64,000 nt of DNA. Source: Hippophae tibetana (lineage: Eukaryota > Streptophyta > Magnoliopsida > Rosales > Elaeagnaceae). Made by a program: the position numbers and the translations under genes. Location of the stretch: contig CM072812.1 in assembly GCA_037013495.1 (NCBI GenBank), forward strand, positions 74,755,840 to 74,819,839, given 5' to 3'. Below the pieces are notes generated by a model. That model saw nothing but the letters and a program-made list of their open reading frames with translations. It was not told where the DNA came from and searched no databases. The stretch's first letter is position 1; the number at the start of each line of letters is the position of its first letter. This document shows, piece by piece, positions 13,531 to 24,533 of this stretch.

Positions 13531-13804
13531 ATTGTAGGGGATTAGGTATTCTGAAAATCACTAAGGAATAAAGTTGAAGCTATCCATGGAAAATTTGTTA
13601 CAACGTAGGAAGGTACATACCATATATATGATATCACTCTATGAGGGTATTAACAAATAGAGCGTAATGGTGTAATGGAAGAATTAAGCTAGAATGGAAG
13701 CATCTAAAGATATATTATGTATAAAATTCCCGATATATTGAGATGCTTTGAAGTTTGTTTTTAAATCATTCTAGTGTATTACATTTTCACAAAAACAATT
13801 ATGT

Positions 13805-14090
13805 GATAACCCACAAGTATAGAGGAAGGAGGCCAAATGGACTCCCACTTACGATGTAGGATAAGATGTGTGTTTCTTGTCCTAAGAAAGGGTCTTGAGT
13901 TCCAAAGTGAACCCCTTCTTTAGGAGCGCATGTAGGGGCAAGACTTAATTTCACCCTTGCATGTCTTTTGTCTCATGAAAAATTAACGAGATAACCCTCA
14001 AGTATAGAGGATGGAGGCCAAATAGACCCCTTACTTGGGATGCAGGATAAGAGGCATATCGCTTATTCTAAGAAAAAAGAGTGAGCCCAC
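13805..14090. repeat. Two diverged direct-repeat units of about 100 bp
   Basis: The units begin at about 13805 and 13990. Both carry gataaccc-caagtatagagg, then ggaggccaaat, acttacgatgtaggataaga or a close variant, and a ctaagaaa tail. They are roughly 185 bp apart and lie at the lower end of the decayed gypsy-like region. Confidence 0.6.
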
Positions 14091-15542
14091 CAAAAGAAGG
14101 CATTCCCTTAAAAAAAAAATTATTATGCCCAAACTTTGTTTTATTTTTTAAATTCAAGGTACACTTAAATGGAGAATTAAAAATTTCTACCATCTCACGG
14201 ATAAAAGGTCTATTTATTAGCAGGAATCTTGTGGATATTTTTCTATAGTGCCTTTTACTTCTAGTATTCAGCTAGTTTGTGCAATTCATCCATTTCCTCC
14301 TTTTATTTATCTCATTGATTGAGTGCCTTGATTAATTCATTACGTATATATTCTAACTCTTATTCCACAATTTTAGAATGAGTATTTAAGTAGCATAGTT
14401 CTTGGTTCACAAACTCAATAGTTTCCCGACACATATCAACTTCTTGCTTTGAATCCTTGATGATAGATATTACTTACAAGTAGTAAGGAATGATGTTAAT
14501 TAAAATACCAAAATTGAACGTTACACTTCCAAATACCATGAGAGGTTTCTCATATCTAGTATGCATCTAGCCATCAGGTGCTCATCGTCCCTTTCTCCCA
14601 TTTACAAGCTACTTAAATGGTAGGTCGATTTGTGGGTACCCTGAAGTGATGGTACAAATCATCTTGAGCATTGGGTTATCAAACATCCTAGTTTTGAAGA
14701 GGGTATTTAGATCGCTACTTCCACCTTGTTTGCGTTTAACGAGAAAAATAATTTCAAGGGGCTAATGTCCTCGTCCAAAGTGTAACAATTCTTTGATGAG
14801 GACAGACCTCATCAAAGGATCACTACCTAAATTAAGAGTTGGTTCATGGACCTTCCAACTCAAGATTGGGCCAGGCACATCAGTTTTAGTACCCTTTTTT
14901 GAAGACATAGCAACCTCGTCTACTAAGAAAGGTGACGCAAGTAATGCCCTGGCCTTTTTTTTATTTTATTTCCCAACTAAATATCAGGGGGAATTTAATT
15001 CACCTTTTCACTTATGGTAGGGGAAACAAGGTTTTTCTTAGTAGCCCATGGGAAAGTGTTCGGGGTACAAGAGAAACATAACCCCATTTCGATTAGATCG
15101 TCCAGATCAACTTGGCTATAATCCATTCGATCTCAAAAAATATAAAAATAATGGCCTAAAAAGTTTCAAATTAAGGTTGTCCCTTGAATCCAACTCGAAT
15201 TCAAAAAAACAAAACTGGTAATTCCTAACAATAGCCTTAAACTCTTAGGAAAGAATCAATATATTATTACAAACAAAAATCCCAAATGATGCAAGGGATA
15301 ATTAAATAGGAGCATAAGGATTACCAAGTGAAGAATTTAATTACTAAATGAAAAATGTTATGTAATAAACACCATATATTATGATTTCTTTGAAAAATAT
15401 GAGTTCACTGCATAAATTTTAATGTCCAAAAAATTACAATTGTTCTACAAAAGACAAAGCATAACGACCTATAGAGTGCCCTCCTTTAGCACACCATTAA
15501 GCCGAACTTTAAGGGTGGCCTTGTCATCATTTGGTGAAGGTA

Positions 15543-16328
15543 CACTACTACAAAAATGGGTATTTAAGTCGATATGTAAAGTCGGTTTTTTCTAAAAACT
15601 AACTTTAAATTGGTTTAAAGTTGGTTCGGTGTAGAACCGACGCTATCCACGTAGGATGTAGCGTCGGTTGACGTGTCGAACCGACGCTATGCGTGGACGT
15701 AGCGTCGGTTGATGTGGCGAACCGACACTATCCACGTAGCGTAGCATCGGTTGACACGTGGAACCGACGCTACACACGTGGATAAATTCTTTTCTCTTTT
15801 TTCTTCCCATACAGAAACTATTTCCAACGTTGTAGAAATTTAAAAAACCGAAAACCTCCTCCACTTCTACTCTACTCTTTCTCATTTTCTGGCCACATAC
15901 GACTACCATTTTCAACATCGGTTAGTGAGTTTTCTTCCTCTTTAACTAATCTTTTAGATCTCGTATTATTCATATTTTTTTCTGTTATTATGTGTATAAA
16001 TTTTTGTATTATATATGTAGGGTTGTATTATAACATAAGGAGAAGAATATGATGATCTTGAATAAAATATAACAAAACGATGGTAATTTTTCTACTATTA
16101 ATTACTATTTTATTTTTCAAATATTTGTATTATTTGAACTATTTGCTAAACTAATTTTGGTTTTTTTGTTTTGCTAGATTATAGGTTTTTATTTGAGTAT
16201 AATAGAAAATGAATAAATAAATAAAAAAATTAAAGTCGGTTCATCCCGTGAACCGACTTTAAACTTTAAGTCGTTTCATTTAAAGTCGGTTCGTTGAACC
16301 GACTTTAATGCCCCATATTGTAGTAGTG
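15543..16328. mobile_element. Non-autonomous CACTA (En/Spm) transposon
   Basis: The left end reads cactactacaaaaatggg and the right end, on the other strand, cactactacaatatgggg. The element is flanked on both sides by the 3-bp duplication GTA (15540-15542 and 16329-16331), the size typical of CACTA elements. Inside each end are many copies of a subterminal motif around accgac/gtcggt in both orientations, the sort of repeat the family's transposase accessory protein binds. At 786 bp with no transposase it must be mobilised in trans. It inserted into the older gypsy-like region, which continues on both sides. Confidence 0.9.
15640..15780. repeat. GC-rich subterminal repeat array of the CACTA element
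   Basis: About four imperfect units alternate gaaccgacgctat and tagcgtcggtt, with cacgt words between (acgtgg, cacgtg). The block is far GC-richer than its surroundings and can form hairpins. It is probably the transposase-binding array of the left end. The right end carries the same theme with accgactttaa units at 16235-16308. Confidence 0.8.
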
Positions 16329-18417
16329 GTAGAAAAATGTTCTCTAAGGGGGCTTTGGTTTGGCTACTTTGAAAATCTTGCATCAAAGTGAAATAGGGAA
16401 CAGTCATGTCCAACTTCTCGGCTTGAGTCTTTAGGCTTCTTACCACAAAAATCATCCCATTCCTATACATTTTGGTACACTTATATTTTGTAGTCTCCAC
16501 ACAGTCTGAAAATGAACTTATCTGGTCCTCTAATGAGCTCGCCTCTCTTCGGCCTCCTTTGTCGCTTACTCGAAAGGGCTTACCCGTTAACCCTACTCGA
16601 AGTAGTAGTTATTTGCTTTTCTCAACTTCTTGGCCTTTTTTAGTAGGTCATCCTCTATCTTCAATTTTTTTTCACTATATTGCAAGTGACTTGCTTGCAT
16701 TTCATGCTTATAGGTCCTGAGAGACATTTTTCCTTATCTGGCCAGGGACAAGACCTACATTCAATAAAAAAGTTAGAAAACTATCCCAAGTATGAAACAA
16801 CATCCCTTAACATATACAAACTCAAGTTGATCATACGGTTATCCATTAGCTTCCATTTAGATCCACCTTCCAATTTACGTGCTTCATTGACCCTCGTTCT
16901 CTCAACATCACTCTCAAAGTGATGATAGAGGTCACATTTTAGTTCAGGCCACCCAAAGATGCTCTCATCAAAATAAGTCATTTGGTGTCTAGCATTATGA
17001 AATCTCTTAGGAAAACTTCAACAGATTCAAAGTCATCCAAATCCATGGCTGCGATCTCAGGCGCTGGATCCTTAACAACCTTTCCCTTTTTTATGGCCTC
17101 AGATCTGAGGGATAAGGAGGAGCTTGGCCTATCAAATTCCATTGGTGGGTAAGTCACCTAGACAAGTGCATTTAGAAGAGTGGAGTTCCCATTCATAGAT
17201 GGTGACTCAAGGGGGTAAGTCGTGAGTATGCGGGAGCTAGGTCTTCAACATCAGAGGTGTCAATCAAGTCAACAAAAACAAGTAAAAAAGATTATTAATA
17301 GTCTGAGTTACAACTACTGGTATTTATCTTGTTACAAAATGATGACTTGAGTACTCATATGAATAGTCCCTTCAGACCCCAATTTTTTTCAAAAGGGTTG
17401 TAGTTAAAATTTCTCTGTAACTCTCATTTGAGGTATTCTATAACTTGATCCTTCTTATCATTTCCTTACCATTTGAACCCAACTTGTTTATCAATTCATT
17501 TACACAGGATTGAGATGTACTAAAGTGATGATTCCAAGTATGACGGATAGGTAAGTCGACTCAATTACCCCAACATCCCAAGTAATATAAAAAATTCTTA
17601 TCTTTCCAACCCGAGGTGCTATCAAGGAGTTTCAGATGCACCCAATGCCCAACAAAACATGATATATACACCCTTTTCTTTATCTAGGTCATTTCTCTTC
17701 GAGCAGTACATACTATTGATTACATCAGTTGTTAAACCCACCTCGTGTTCACTAGTAAGAATAGAGAAGCACAAGAGAGTCTGCCATATGTTGGGATTTA
17801 CCTAGGTGGGGTTGATATCAAAATTTTTGAGGGTGTGAGCTATCTGTTTGGGGAACAGGCACTGGAGTCCAATTTTGAAGAAAGGAAAGTGTACCACCTT
17901 CCACCCTATTGGGGGATTATCAATGTCATATAAATGACGAGGTATTGGCATTAGACTTACACGAAATGGGATGTCATATTTATGCCTTATTTCAATCAGA
18001 TCGTCAATGGATAGAACATTGGGCATCTATTCTATATGATGCTTGTTTTTAATTTTGTTGATAGGTTTACCTCGGTTATCATTTTTTTTCTAGGGATGGG
18101 GTACTTTATCCACTGAGGATACCAGGATACGAATGACGGGCACCAGACCCTATGAAAATGAGGAGGAAAGATGAAGCGGGAAGAGCTAGGATGCTCTCCT
18201 TAGTAGGTGCCTTACCCATACTAATAGACCTTCTTTCATGACCTATAGAAGTTTAAGAAGGTCATTTAGGTTATGTGGAGCTCATTGCTAAATGACCTCT
18301 GTCTCGAGATCCTTCTCAGGGTGTACCTATCCTTAAAGGAACACTTTTGGTATGGCCTAAAGGGACTTTTCTAGAAGATGAGGAATGGGCTATATCTTTT
18401 CCTTTGTTAGAAGACAT

Positions 18418-19400
18418 GGTTAATAATAAGTAAAATGATGAAATTACCTAATAATTCAATGTCATAAGTCTGATGAAGAGTAGCCTGGTGATAAAAAAAC
18501 GGACTGATTTTTCAATAGAAGTCGCTATCTAGATGGACTGAAATTCAAGCCAAGTATTTTTCAAACAAGCTGATAGAGGAAAAGGGTAGTATAAAAGGAT
18601 ATACTAATTTGAGATCCTCTGAAAAAAAATTGGCTAAGTCACTTGAATGGGTAAAAAGTAAAAAAATTCTTACTATTTATAAAAAAAAGGGATGGAAGTT
18701 GAAAAGTTTACCCATTAAAACCCATATTATTAATTAGTATTCCTTGGACTTACTAGAAACCATAGGAGTAGAGGAGTTGGTGAAGACATAGCATAAGTGA
18801 AAAGGTCGTTATCTATATGACCTTAATAATCTCATCTATTAAAGATCCATTGAATTAGATATTTTCATAGCAACCTAACCATATAAGGATCAAGTAACGA
18901 AGTATTTCCTTGATTTCTCAAAATCAAGAGAATAAGGGAGTTAATATTTGGTATTGTCCATGTAGCAGGTACATGACCCTAACGACCTAAGTTACCTTGC
19001 TCGTATGATAAAGGTAACACTGTCATTTAAAGAAGTTTTTATATAACAACCTGGATCACCCCGTGTTAAACTAGACCTCAAGAAGCTTGTATATGGCGAC
19101 CTAATTCTATATAGAGCTAAATATTTTTTTAATGACAGCTCATATTGAGTGATTACCAATATAACCTCAACACCAGTCTAATAGGTGCTCTATATATCTC
19201 ATTAGTGAGATGAATATAAAGATACGACTATTATTAACATTTCATATTTCTCTCTAGAATCTCTAAAAATCCTAACACACTAGAATCTCACCAAACAATA
19301 TACATATGTGTAAATGTATGTATGTTACGTCTTCTTGCTCTATTAAATATGGGTCTGAGCTCACTACAATAACACTAGTAACCATCCTAATATTTATAAG
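18418..19400. other. Upstream part of the gypsy-like region, possibly an LTR or leader
   Basis: This stretch precedes the gag-like start and contains repeated words around aggtcgttat/tatatgacct and atataacaacct/atatggcgacct between about 18800 and 19110. It may include the 5' LTR and leader of the decayed retroelement, but no second LTR was found to prove this. No gene seen. Confidence 0.3.
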
Positions 19401-19570
19401 AACAAACTTTATGCGTATAGTAAATTTTAGGTTAAAGTATGTAAGTTTTTTTTTTAATTCTCGTTGATTTTGTAATTAGGTTTATATTGATCGCATATGA
19501 AATAAATTAATATTTATGACTATTACATTAATAAAGTTTATGTTATTAAACTAGCAAAATATAGAAAGAA

Positions 19571-19684
19571 TAATAACCAATTTTACAAAATATAGAAAGA
19601 ATAATAACCAAAATATAGAGAGTAAAATAATAACCAATTTTACAAAATATAGAAAGAATAATAACCAAAATATAGAGAGTAAAA
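19571..19684. repeat. 57-bp tandem duplication
   Basis: Two adjacent, essentially identical units start at 19571 and 19628, each beginning taataaccaattttacaaaa and ending in tatagagagtaaaa. It lies in AT-rich intergenic DNA with no gene nearby. Confidence 0.85.
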
Positions 19685-21757
19685 GGACATCACTAACTTT
19701 TTATTACTGTTATCAATTCAATTCAATATCCAAGTATAAGTTTCTTACAATGTGAATATTGTGAGTTGCTATACTCAAAGCAATAATAAAATAAATTCAT
19801 GAATTGAAATATTTAATATCAAGATGTTAGCATCTCAATTATTGAAATGAAAAGTCATGACTATATGGAAAATAAATTTTCTATGTTAACACCTTGCTTG
19901 TAATAACACATTCATTATAATGTTGAAATTTGTAACAATCCTTGCCATGCATGTTCGGTTATCACTTGATTTCAATTATAGCACTATTTCTCCTTATTTT
20001 TATGATATAAGAACAAATTTGTCTACTCCAAACACATGTAAGTAATAAGAAGTAATTAGTTTGCAAGATTTTAACTTATATAATATAACTTATACCGAGA
20101 GCCACAAGAATTTTAACATTATGCCTTAAAAAACATATCACAATAATGATATCATACACTCAAATGTGTTATAAGTTTTAGAAATGAAATTAGTTTTTGG
20201 AAGAGTTTATGACTAATAATTTTTAATATGATATTAGACCTATAAATCTTATGTTTAAGGCTTAACAATCTCAATTATTAAATTGTATGTGTTTAACCTA
20301 GAGTTAACATTTTTACAGAAGTAATAGATGTATAAATATAAGTGTATATTAAAAAAGTAACATAATACTTTATAATAATAATGAATTCATTAAGCATGTG
20401 AAAGTATAGATCAATCCTAATGTAATTACACAAAACATCTATTAGAACTCATGCAACAATTCTTATTGTTTCAAGAATATATGTGATGCGTGTAAAAATT
20501 AGTATTTCTTTATAATTTTACAATAATTAGAATTCTATGCTAGAGTTTTATTTTTATCATAATTATTATTAGATTATGATTTATTTTTCAACTCGAATAA
20601 AATTTATTAGAGTTTGAATCATTTTATCCATAAATAGGTTAACTTATATATATATTAATTAAAATCATTAAATCTAAGCCACGAATAAAAAAAGTGCGTA
20701 ATTATCACCTAACATGTAATAAGTAACGTCAAGTGTGTATATATATATGACTTAGATTTAAATTTTCAAAATATATGTTAAAAACCATTAAATCAAAGCC
20801 ATACATAAATGTCAATTTTTTTTTTATCAAAAATCACTTCATTTTGAATTTTGTTTTACTAAAATCACTCGAATGTGAGATTTACGACAACGGTGATAAA
20901 TCTTATCTCAAAACAATTTTAGTTAAAAGTGAAATTCGTTGTAAGGAATTGGCCTATTGTAGTAAGACATTTGCATAGTGAGGGATGACTTACCAATCAC
21001 ATCTAATGTTATAATAAGGTTTATCATAACAAGACAAGGTCTTATTACAAAAGTAATAAGTCTTATCTCAAAACGATTTTATTAAAAATAATAATTTATG
21101 ATAAGACATTAGCTTCATGTGGGAAAACATTGAACCAATGTAAGAAGATTTATCGTTATGAATGGACATCTTGTTCCCTTTCACAATGAACAATAAATAG
21201 TTAATGAGACGACATTCATGTGATGTAGCCTTATCCTAAAAGTTTTTGCCCAACCTAACAATGGAAAACATACCAGGAACCTTCTCAAACAAGACCATGT
21301 TCATACATTCTTCAACCTTATGTTCAATATCATTGTTTTACTCAAATAACTTGAACTTTCTTCTTATCTGTATCTATGTCATCTTTTAAGAAAAATTCAT
21401 GTCACTTCATCCTTAGTCTTCTTAACATACACTTAAACTCTTATGGAAATGTAACAAAGTAGTGCGTTATACCTCTTATGAAAGCTTTATTTGTAGGTTC
21501 CCACACATCAAAGTTAACATAGTCTAAAATACATTTTATCCATATGTACGTGTATAATGTAAGTATAATTGTGTGTAATTCTACTTTTAATTAATTATTA
21601 AAAAATAATAATTTGAATTGTATGTATAAATTATCCTTTGTCTTTATACAATAACAATCATGTGCCCTTATTAGATAAATATAAAAACAATTATTATTTT
21701 TTTGTTCTTTCTTATTTCTTCTTAAAATAAAATAATTTATTTTTAATTTTGAACTTG
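19685..21757. other. AT-rich intergenic DNA with a short direct repeat
   Basis: No gene supported. A phrase of roughly 35 bp containing cttatctcaaaac and attttagttaaaa or a close variant occurs at about 20898 and again at about 21062. A (TA)n run is near 20740. The rest shows nothing recognisable. Confidence 0.45.
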
Positions 21758-22319
21758 CACTACTACAATATGTACTTTTGGTCTCGAAATTTTAGCCTCG
21801 ATTCTTTTAAAAACCGAGGCCATAGGTTTTTGGCCACGGTTTGATAAAAACTGAGGCTATAGTGTATACATATAGCCTCGGTTTTTTCAATAACCGTGGC
21901 TATAAGTTAAATTATAAAAAATATTTAAATATATATAAATAAATTTATATATACACAATTATTAAATGACTGTGATTATAATTAAAATAATAAATTTTTT
22001 AATATTAAAATACTATATGTCATTTATTTAAAAAAAACACAAAAATTAATTTACAATTTTTTTATTTTTCTCTATTATTAATTTAATTTAATGTATTTTT
22101 ATTTCTTATATAATATATATATATATCATGTTTTTTTTTCTCCCTCTCCCATATTTTTCTCTCTTTTTTTCAATTTTTTTCCCACAATTTTTTTACGCGC
22201 TGATCGCTCAGTAATATATATATATATATTAATATATAATTTCTAATTAATATATATATATATATAAGAAAATTTTAACGCACTCAGCCCGCGAAGTAAT
22301 ATATATATATTAATAAACC

Positions 22320-23680
22320 TTCGTGTAACCCTCTCTCTCCCAACAAAACGCAAATCCTTCGTTCCAATATACCGATCATCGTTGCACCACGTCGCACCGT
22401 GCCACACCTGAAGAAATTTTAGACTTATAGCAGCTCCTCCTTTCTAGCACCGCCCTCTCACACTTGTTCCTTTCCAGCAGCTTCTTCTTTTCTGTTCATA
22501 TTCGCACTCATCGTCGGCCATTTGTAGTGTCGTCGCTCACAACACAGCTCCTGGTAAGTGTGATACCCTCAATTTTTACAATATCAATTCATATGTGTTG
22601 ATTCTTAGTAGATTATTTATGCGCATAATACATTTTAGTTAGGGTTATTTTTTCAGTGTTATACAAATCCATCTCCTGTTATCTGATAATTGGTTCTGAA
22701 TTTTTTTTTCATTGTATTGCATCAGATTTGAAACATTTTTAGAGATTTAGGAATTGACTATTGTTGCTGAGTTTAACTTTTGGAAGAATGTTTATATACA
22801 TGCCGATGAGACTATACAAATTTTCATTTGCAGAAAAGCTAATGGATTTACAAATTTTCATTTGCAGCTCCTAAGGAACGCTATTAGCAGAAGGGCACAT
22901 AAGAAACGATCTTAATCGTGGGTGACCCAATTCCTCTTTTTGTTATAGTTTTCGGATATTACTCTTTTGCACTGTTTTAGATTATGGGTTTGTGGCCTTT
23001 ATTACAGGGAATCAAGGAAAAAATTTGGGCTTCTTGAGAAGCACAAAGACTATGTTGAGCGAGCAAAAGCCTTCCACAAAAAGAAGGACACTATACAAGT
23101 AAATTTGCTTGTTATTTTTCATCCATGTGTTGGCATTGATTTATTTTCCTTTTTCTTGCATTTTCTTCCAATTTTATACTCTAAAATAGTATGTGTCTCA
23201 AGTTTATTTCATCTTTCTGTTCCACTGCACAGAGGCTTAGAGAAAAAGTAGCCTTTAGAAATCCTGATGAATTTTACTTCAAGAAAATCAAAACAAAAAC
23301 TGCTAATGGAGTTCATAAATTAGAGTACTACTAGCTATCTTATTCTAATGTTTCTTTCGGATAGTAGCTTTATACTTACTGCTTATCTGACTTGCACATT
23401 TTTTTTCTTCAAGAGTCGGCAAACAAATATACCCCATAAGAGCTGATGCTCATGAAGACACAAGATATAGGATATTTGCTTCAGAAAATGCATAGTAAGA
23501 AAAAGGTAAACAGTATATGTACCTATAAGTTTGTGGGATAAAGATGAATGAGTTTATGAATTACTCGCTAGTAATTACTATTTTGTTTTCGAATGCAGAA
23601 AATTGAAAAGTTGACTTCAATGCTACATTCTCTTGATAATCATCCCTCCAATAGACACGTCTACTATACTGAAGACTGGT
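22320..23680 (+). pseudogene. UTP11: Captured UTP11-like gene fragment with introns
   Basis: UTP11 is a nucleolar protein of the small-subunit processome (U3 snoRNP) needed for 18S rRNA maturation. Five coding blocks match it in order: 22868-22918 (LRNAISRRAHKKRS), 23008-23098 (ESRKKFGLLEKHKDY, ERAKAFHKKKDTIQ), 23234-23324 (RLREKVAFRNPDEFYF), about 23416-23505 (ELMLMKTQDIGYLLQKM) and 23599-23678 (KIEKLTSMLHSLDN, NRHVYYTED). They are split by introns with typical gt and ag ends, so capture was from genomic DNA, not a cDNA. A likely non-coding first exon ends at 22553 before gtaagtg. The copy lacks an obvious start codon, has stop codons right after block 1 and in block 4 (taa where glutamate is expected after NKYTP), and stops short of the UTP11 C-terminal half. 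It cannot make a full UTP11. A transcript is possible. Confidence 0.85.
22815..22867 (+). repeat. Duplicated splice-acceptor segment
   Basis: The 19-base sequence tacaaattttcatttgcag occurs at 22815-22833 and again at 22849-22867, 34 bp apart. Both copies end in a good acceptor. The second directly precedes the first UTP11 coding block. The duplication probably arose inside the transposon after capture. Confidence 0.85.
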
Positions 23681-24533
23681 TTTAGCTCCCTTCCTTGATT
23701 CTTTTCTATAAAGATATAATAATTTTTTTTAAAATCATATGGAATTACTTTTTCATTATTTCTTGATTGAACTTGGAGGAGGATCAATGGGGATAGATTG
23801 TTCTATTTAGTGCCATTTATATGTGAGTGTCTTCCCACGGTGTCATTTATTATAGACATTTTTATGACATTATAATTATGATGTAACCTATATATTAAGA
23901 ATAAATAAGTAGAGAGAACTATTATTTTCTGAATGTTGTATATGCAGGATTATATTCATGGACACTGAATGTTGGTATGCTTATACTAGATGCGGTTTTT
24001 TACGAGAAAATTAATACATGTTTCCAAGGACAAAGATTTTGAAGAATAACATTACTACAATGGGACTTACTCTTTTTCAGATTGATTTAGATTGTAGACT
24101 CAGCTTTAAAGTTGTTTCTTGTATTTTTTTATATTTTTGAAATTCTTTAATTGGTTAGTTTTTATTATGTGTTTTATTGTATCGTTTTTTATTAAACTCT
24201 TAATGTAATATCTCTTTTAAATTTAATATAATTAATCTTAATTTTTTTAATTTATATTTGAAAATTTAATGTAATAATAATTCATTTTGATTATCTATGG
24301 TCTCAGTTATATAGCAAAACCGTGGCCATAGGTAAGACGTATAACCGAGGTCATAGGTGACACATGTGGCCTCGGTTATTGAAAAACCGAGGCCATAGGT
24401 ACCACGGTTAAAAATCGAGGCCATAGGTAATGACTTTTGGTCTCTCTCACTTAGGCCTCGGTTCTTATAACCGAGACCATAGGTTTATGATCACGGTTAA
24501 AAACCGAGGTCATAAGCACATATTTTAGTAGTG

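Larger units (their letters stand above)
13531..18417 (-). mobile_element. Decayed gypsy-type retrotransposon gag-like region
   Basis: Read on the minus strand, a gag-like region appears to begin near 18417 (MSSNKGKDIAHSSSS). A segment at 17802-18026 (YDIPFRVSLMPIPRHLYDID, then KVVHFPFFKIGL) resembles the N-terminal domain annotated in plant proteins as 'putative gypsy type transposon'. Further down the sequence stays moderately complex and coiled-coil-like to about 14200. A CACTA element sits inside at 15543-16328. The copy is broken in many places and looks old. No LTR pair or polymerase was recognised, so lineage is tentative. Confidence 0.45.
21758..24533 (+). mobile_element. CACTA transposon carrying captured UTP11 gene pieces (Pack-CACTA)
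   Basis: The left end reads cactactacaatatgtac and the right end, on the other strand, cactactaaaatatgtgc, giving imperfect terminal inverted repeats of about 24 bp. Both ends hold many copies of a subterminal motif around accgaggccataggt in both orientations (21784-21905 and 24297-24515). The flanking trinucleotides (ttg, taa) do not match, so the 3-bp duplication has decayed or an end is off by a few bases. No transposase is visible. The middle (about 22320-23680) is GC-richer and carries exons and introns of a host gene related to UTP11. The element is about 2.8 kb and non-autonomous. Capture of host gene segments is well known for plant CACTA and MULE elements. Confidence 0.85.

Noticed and set aside
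15643-15918. Minus-strand open frame of 91 codons with a repeated motif
   Set aside because: It is a by-product of the CACTA subterminal repeat array read as protein, not a gene.
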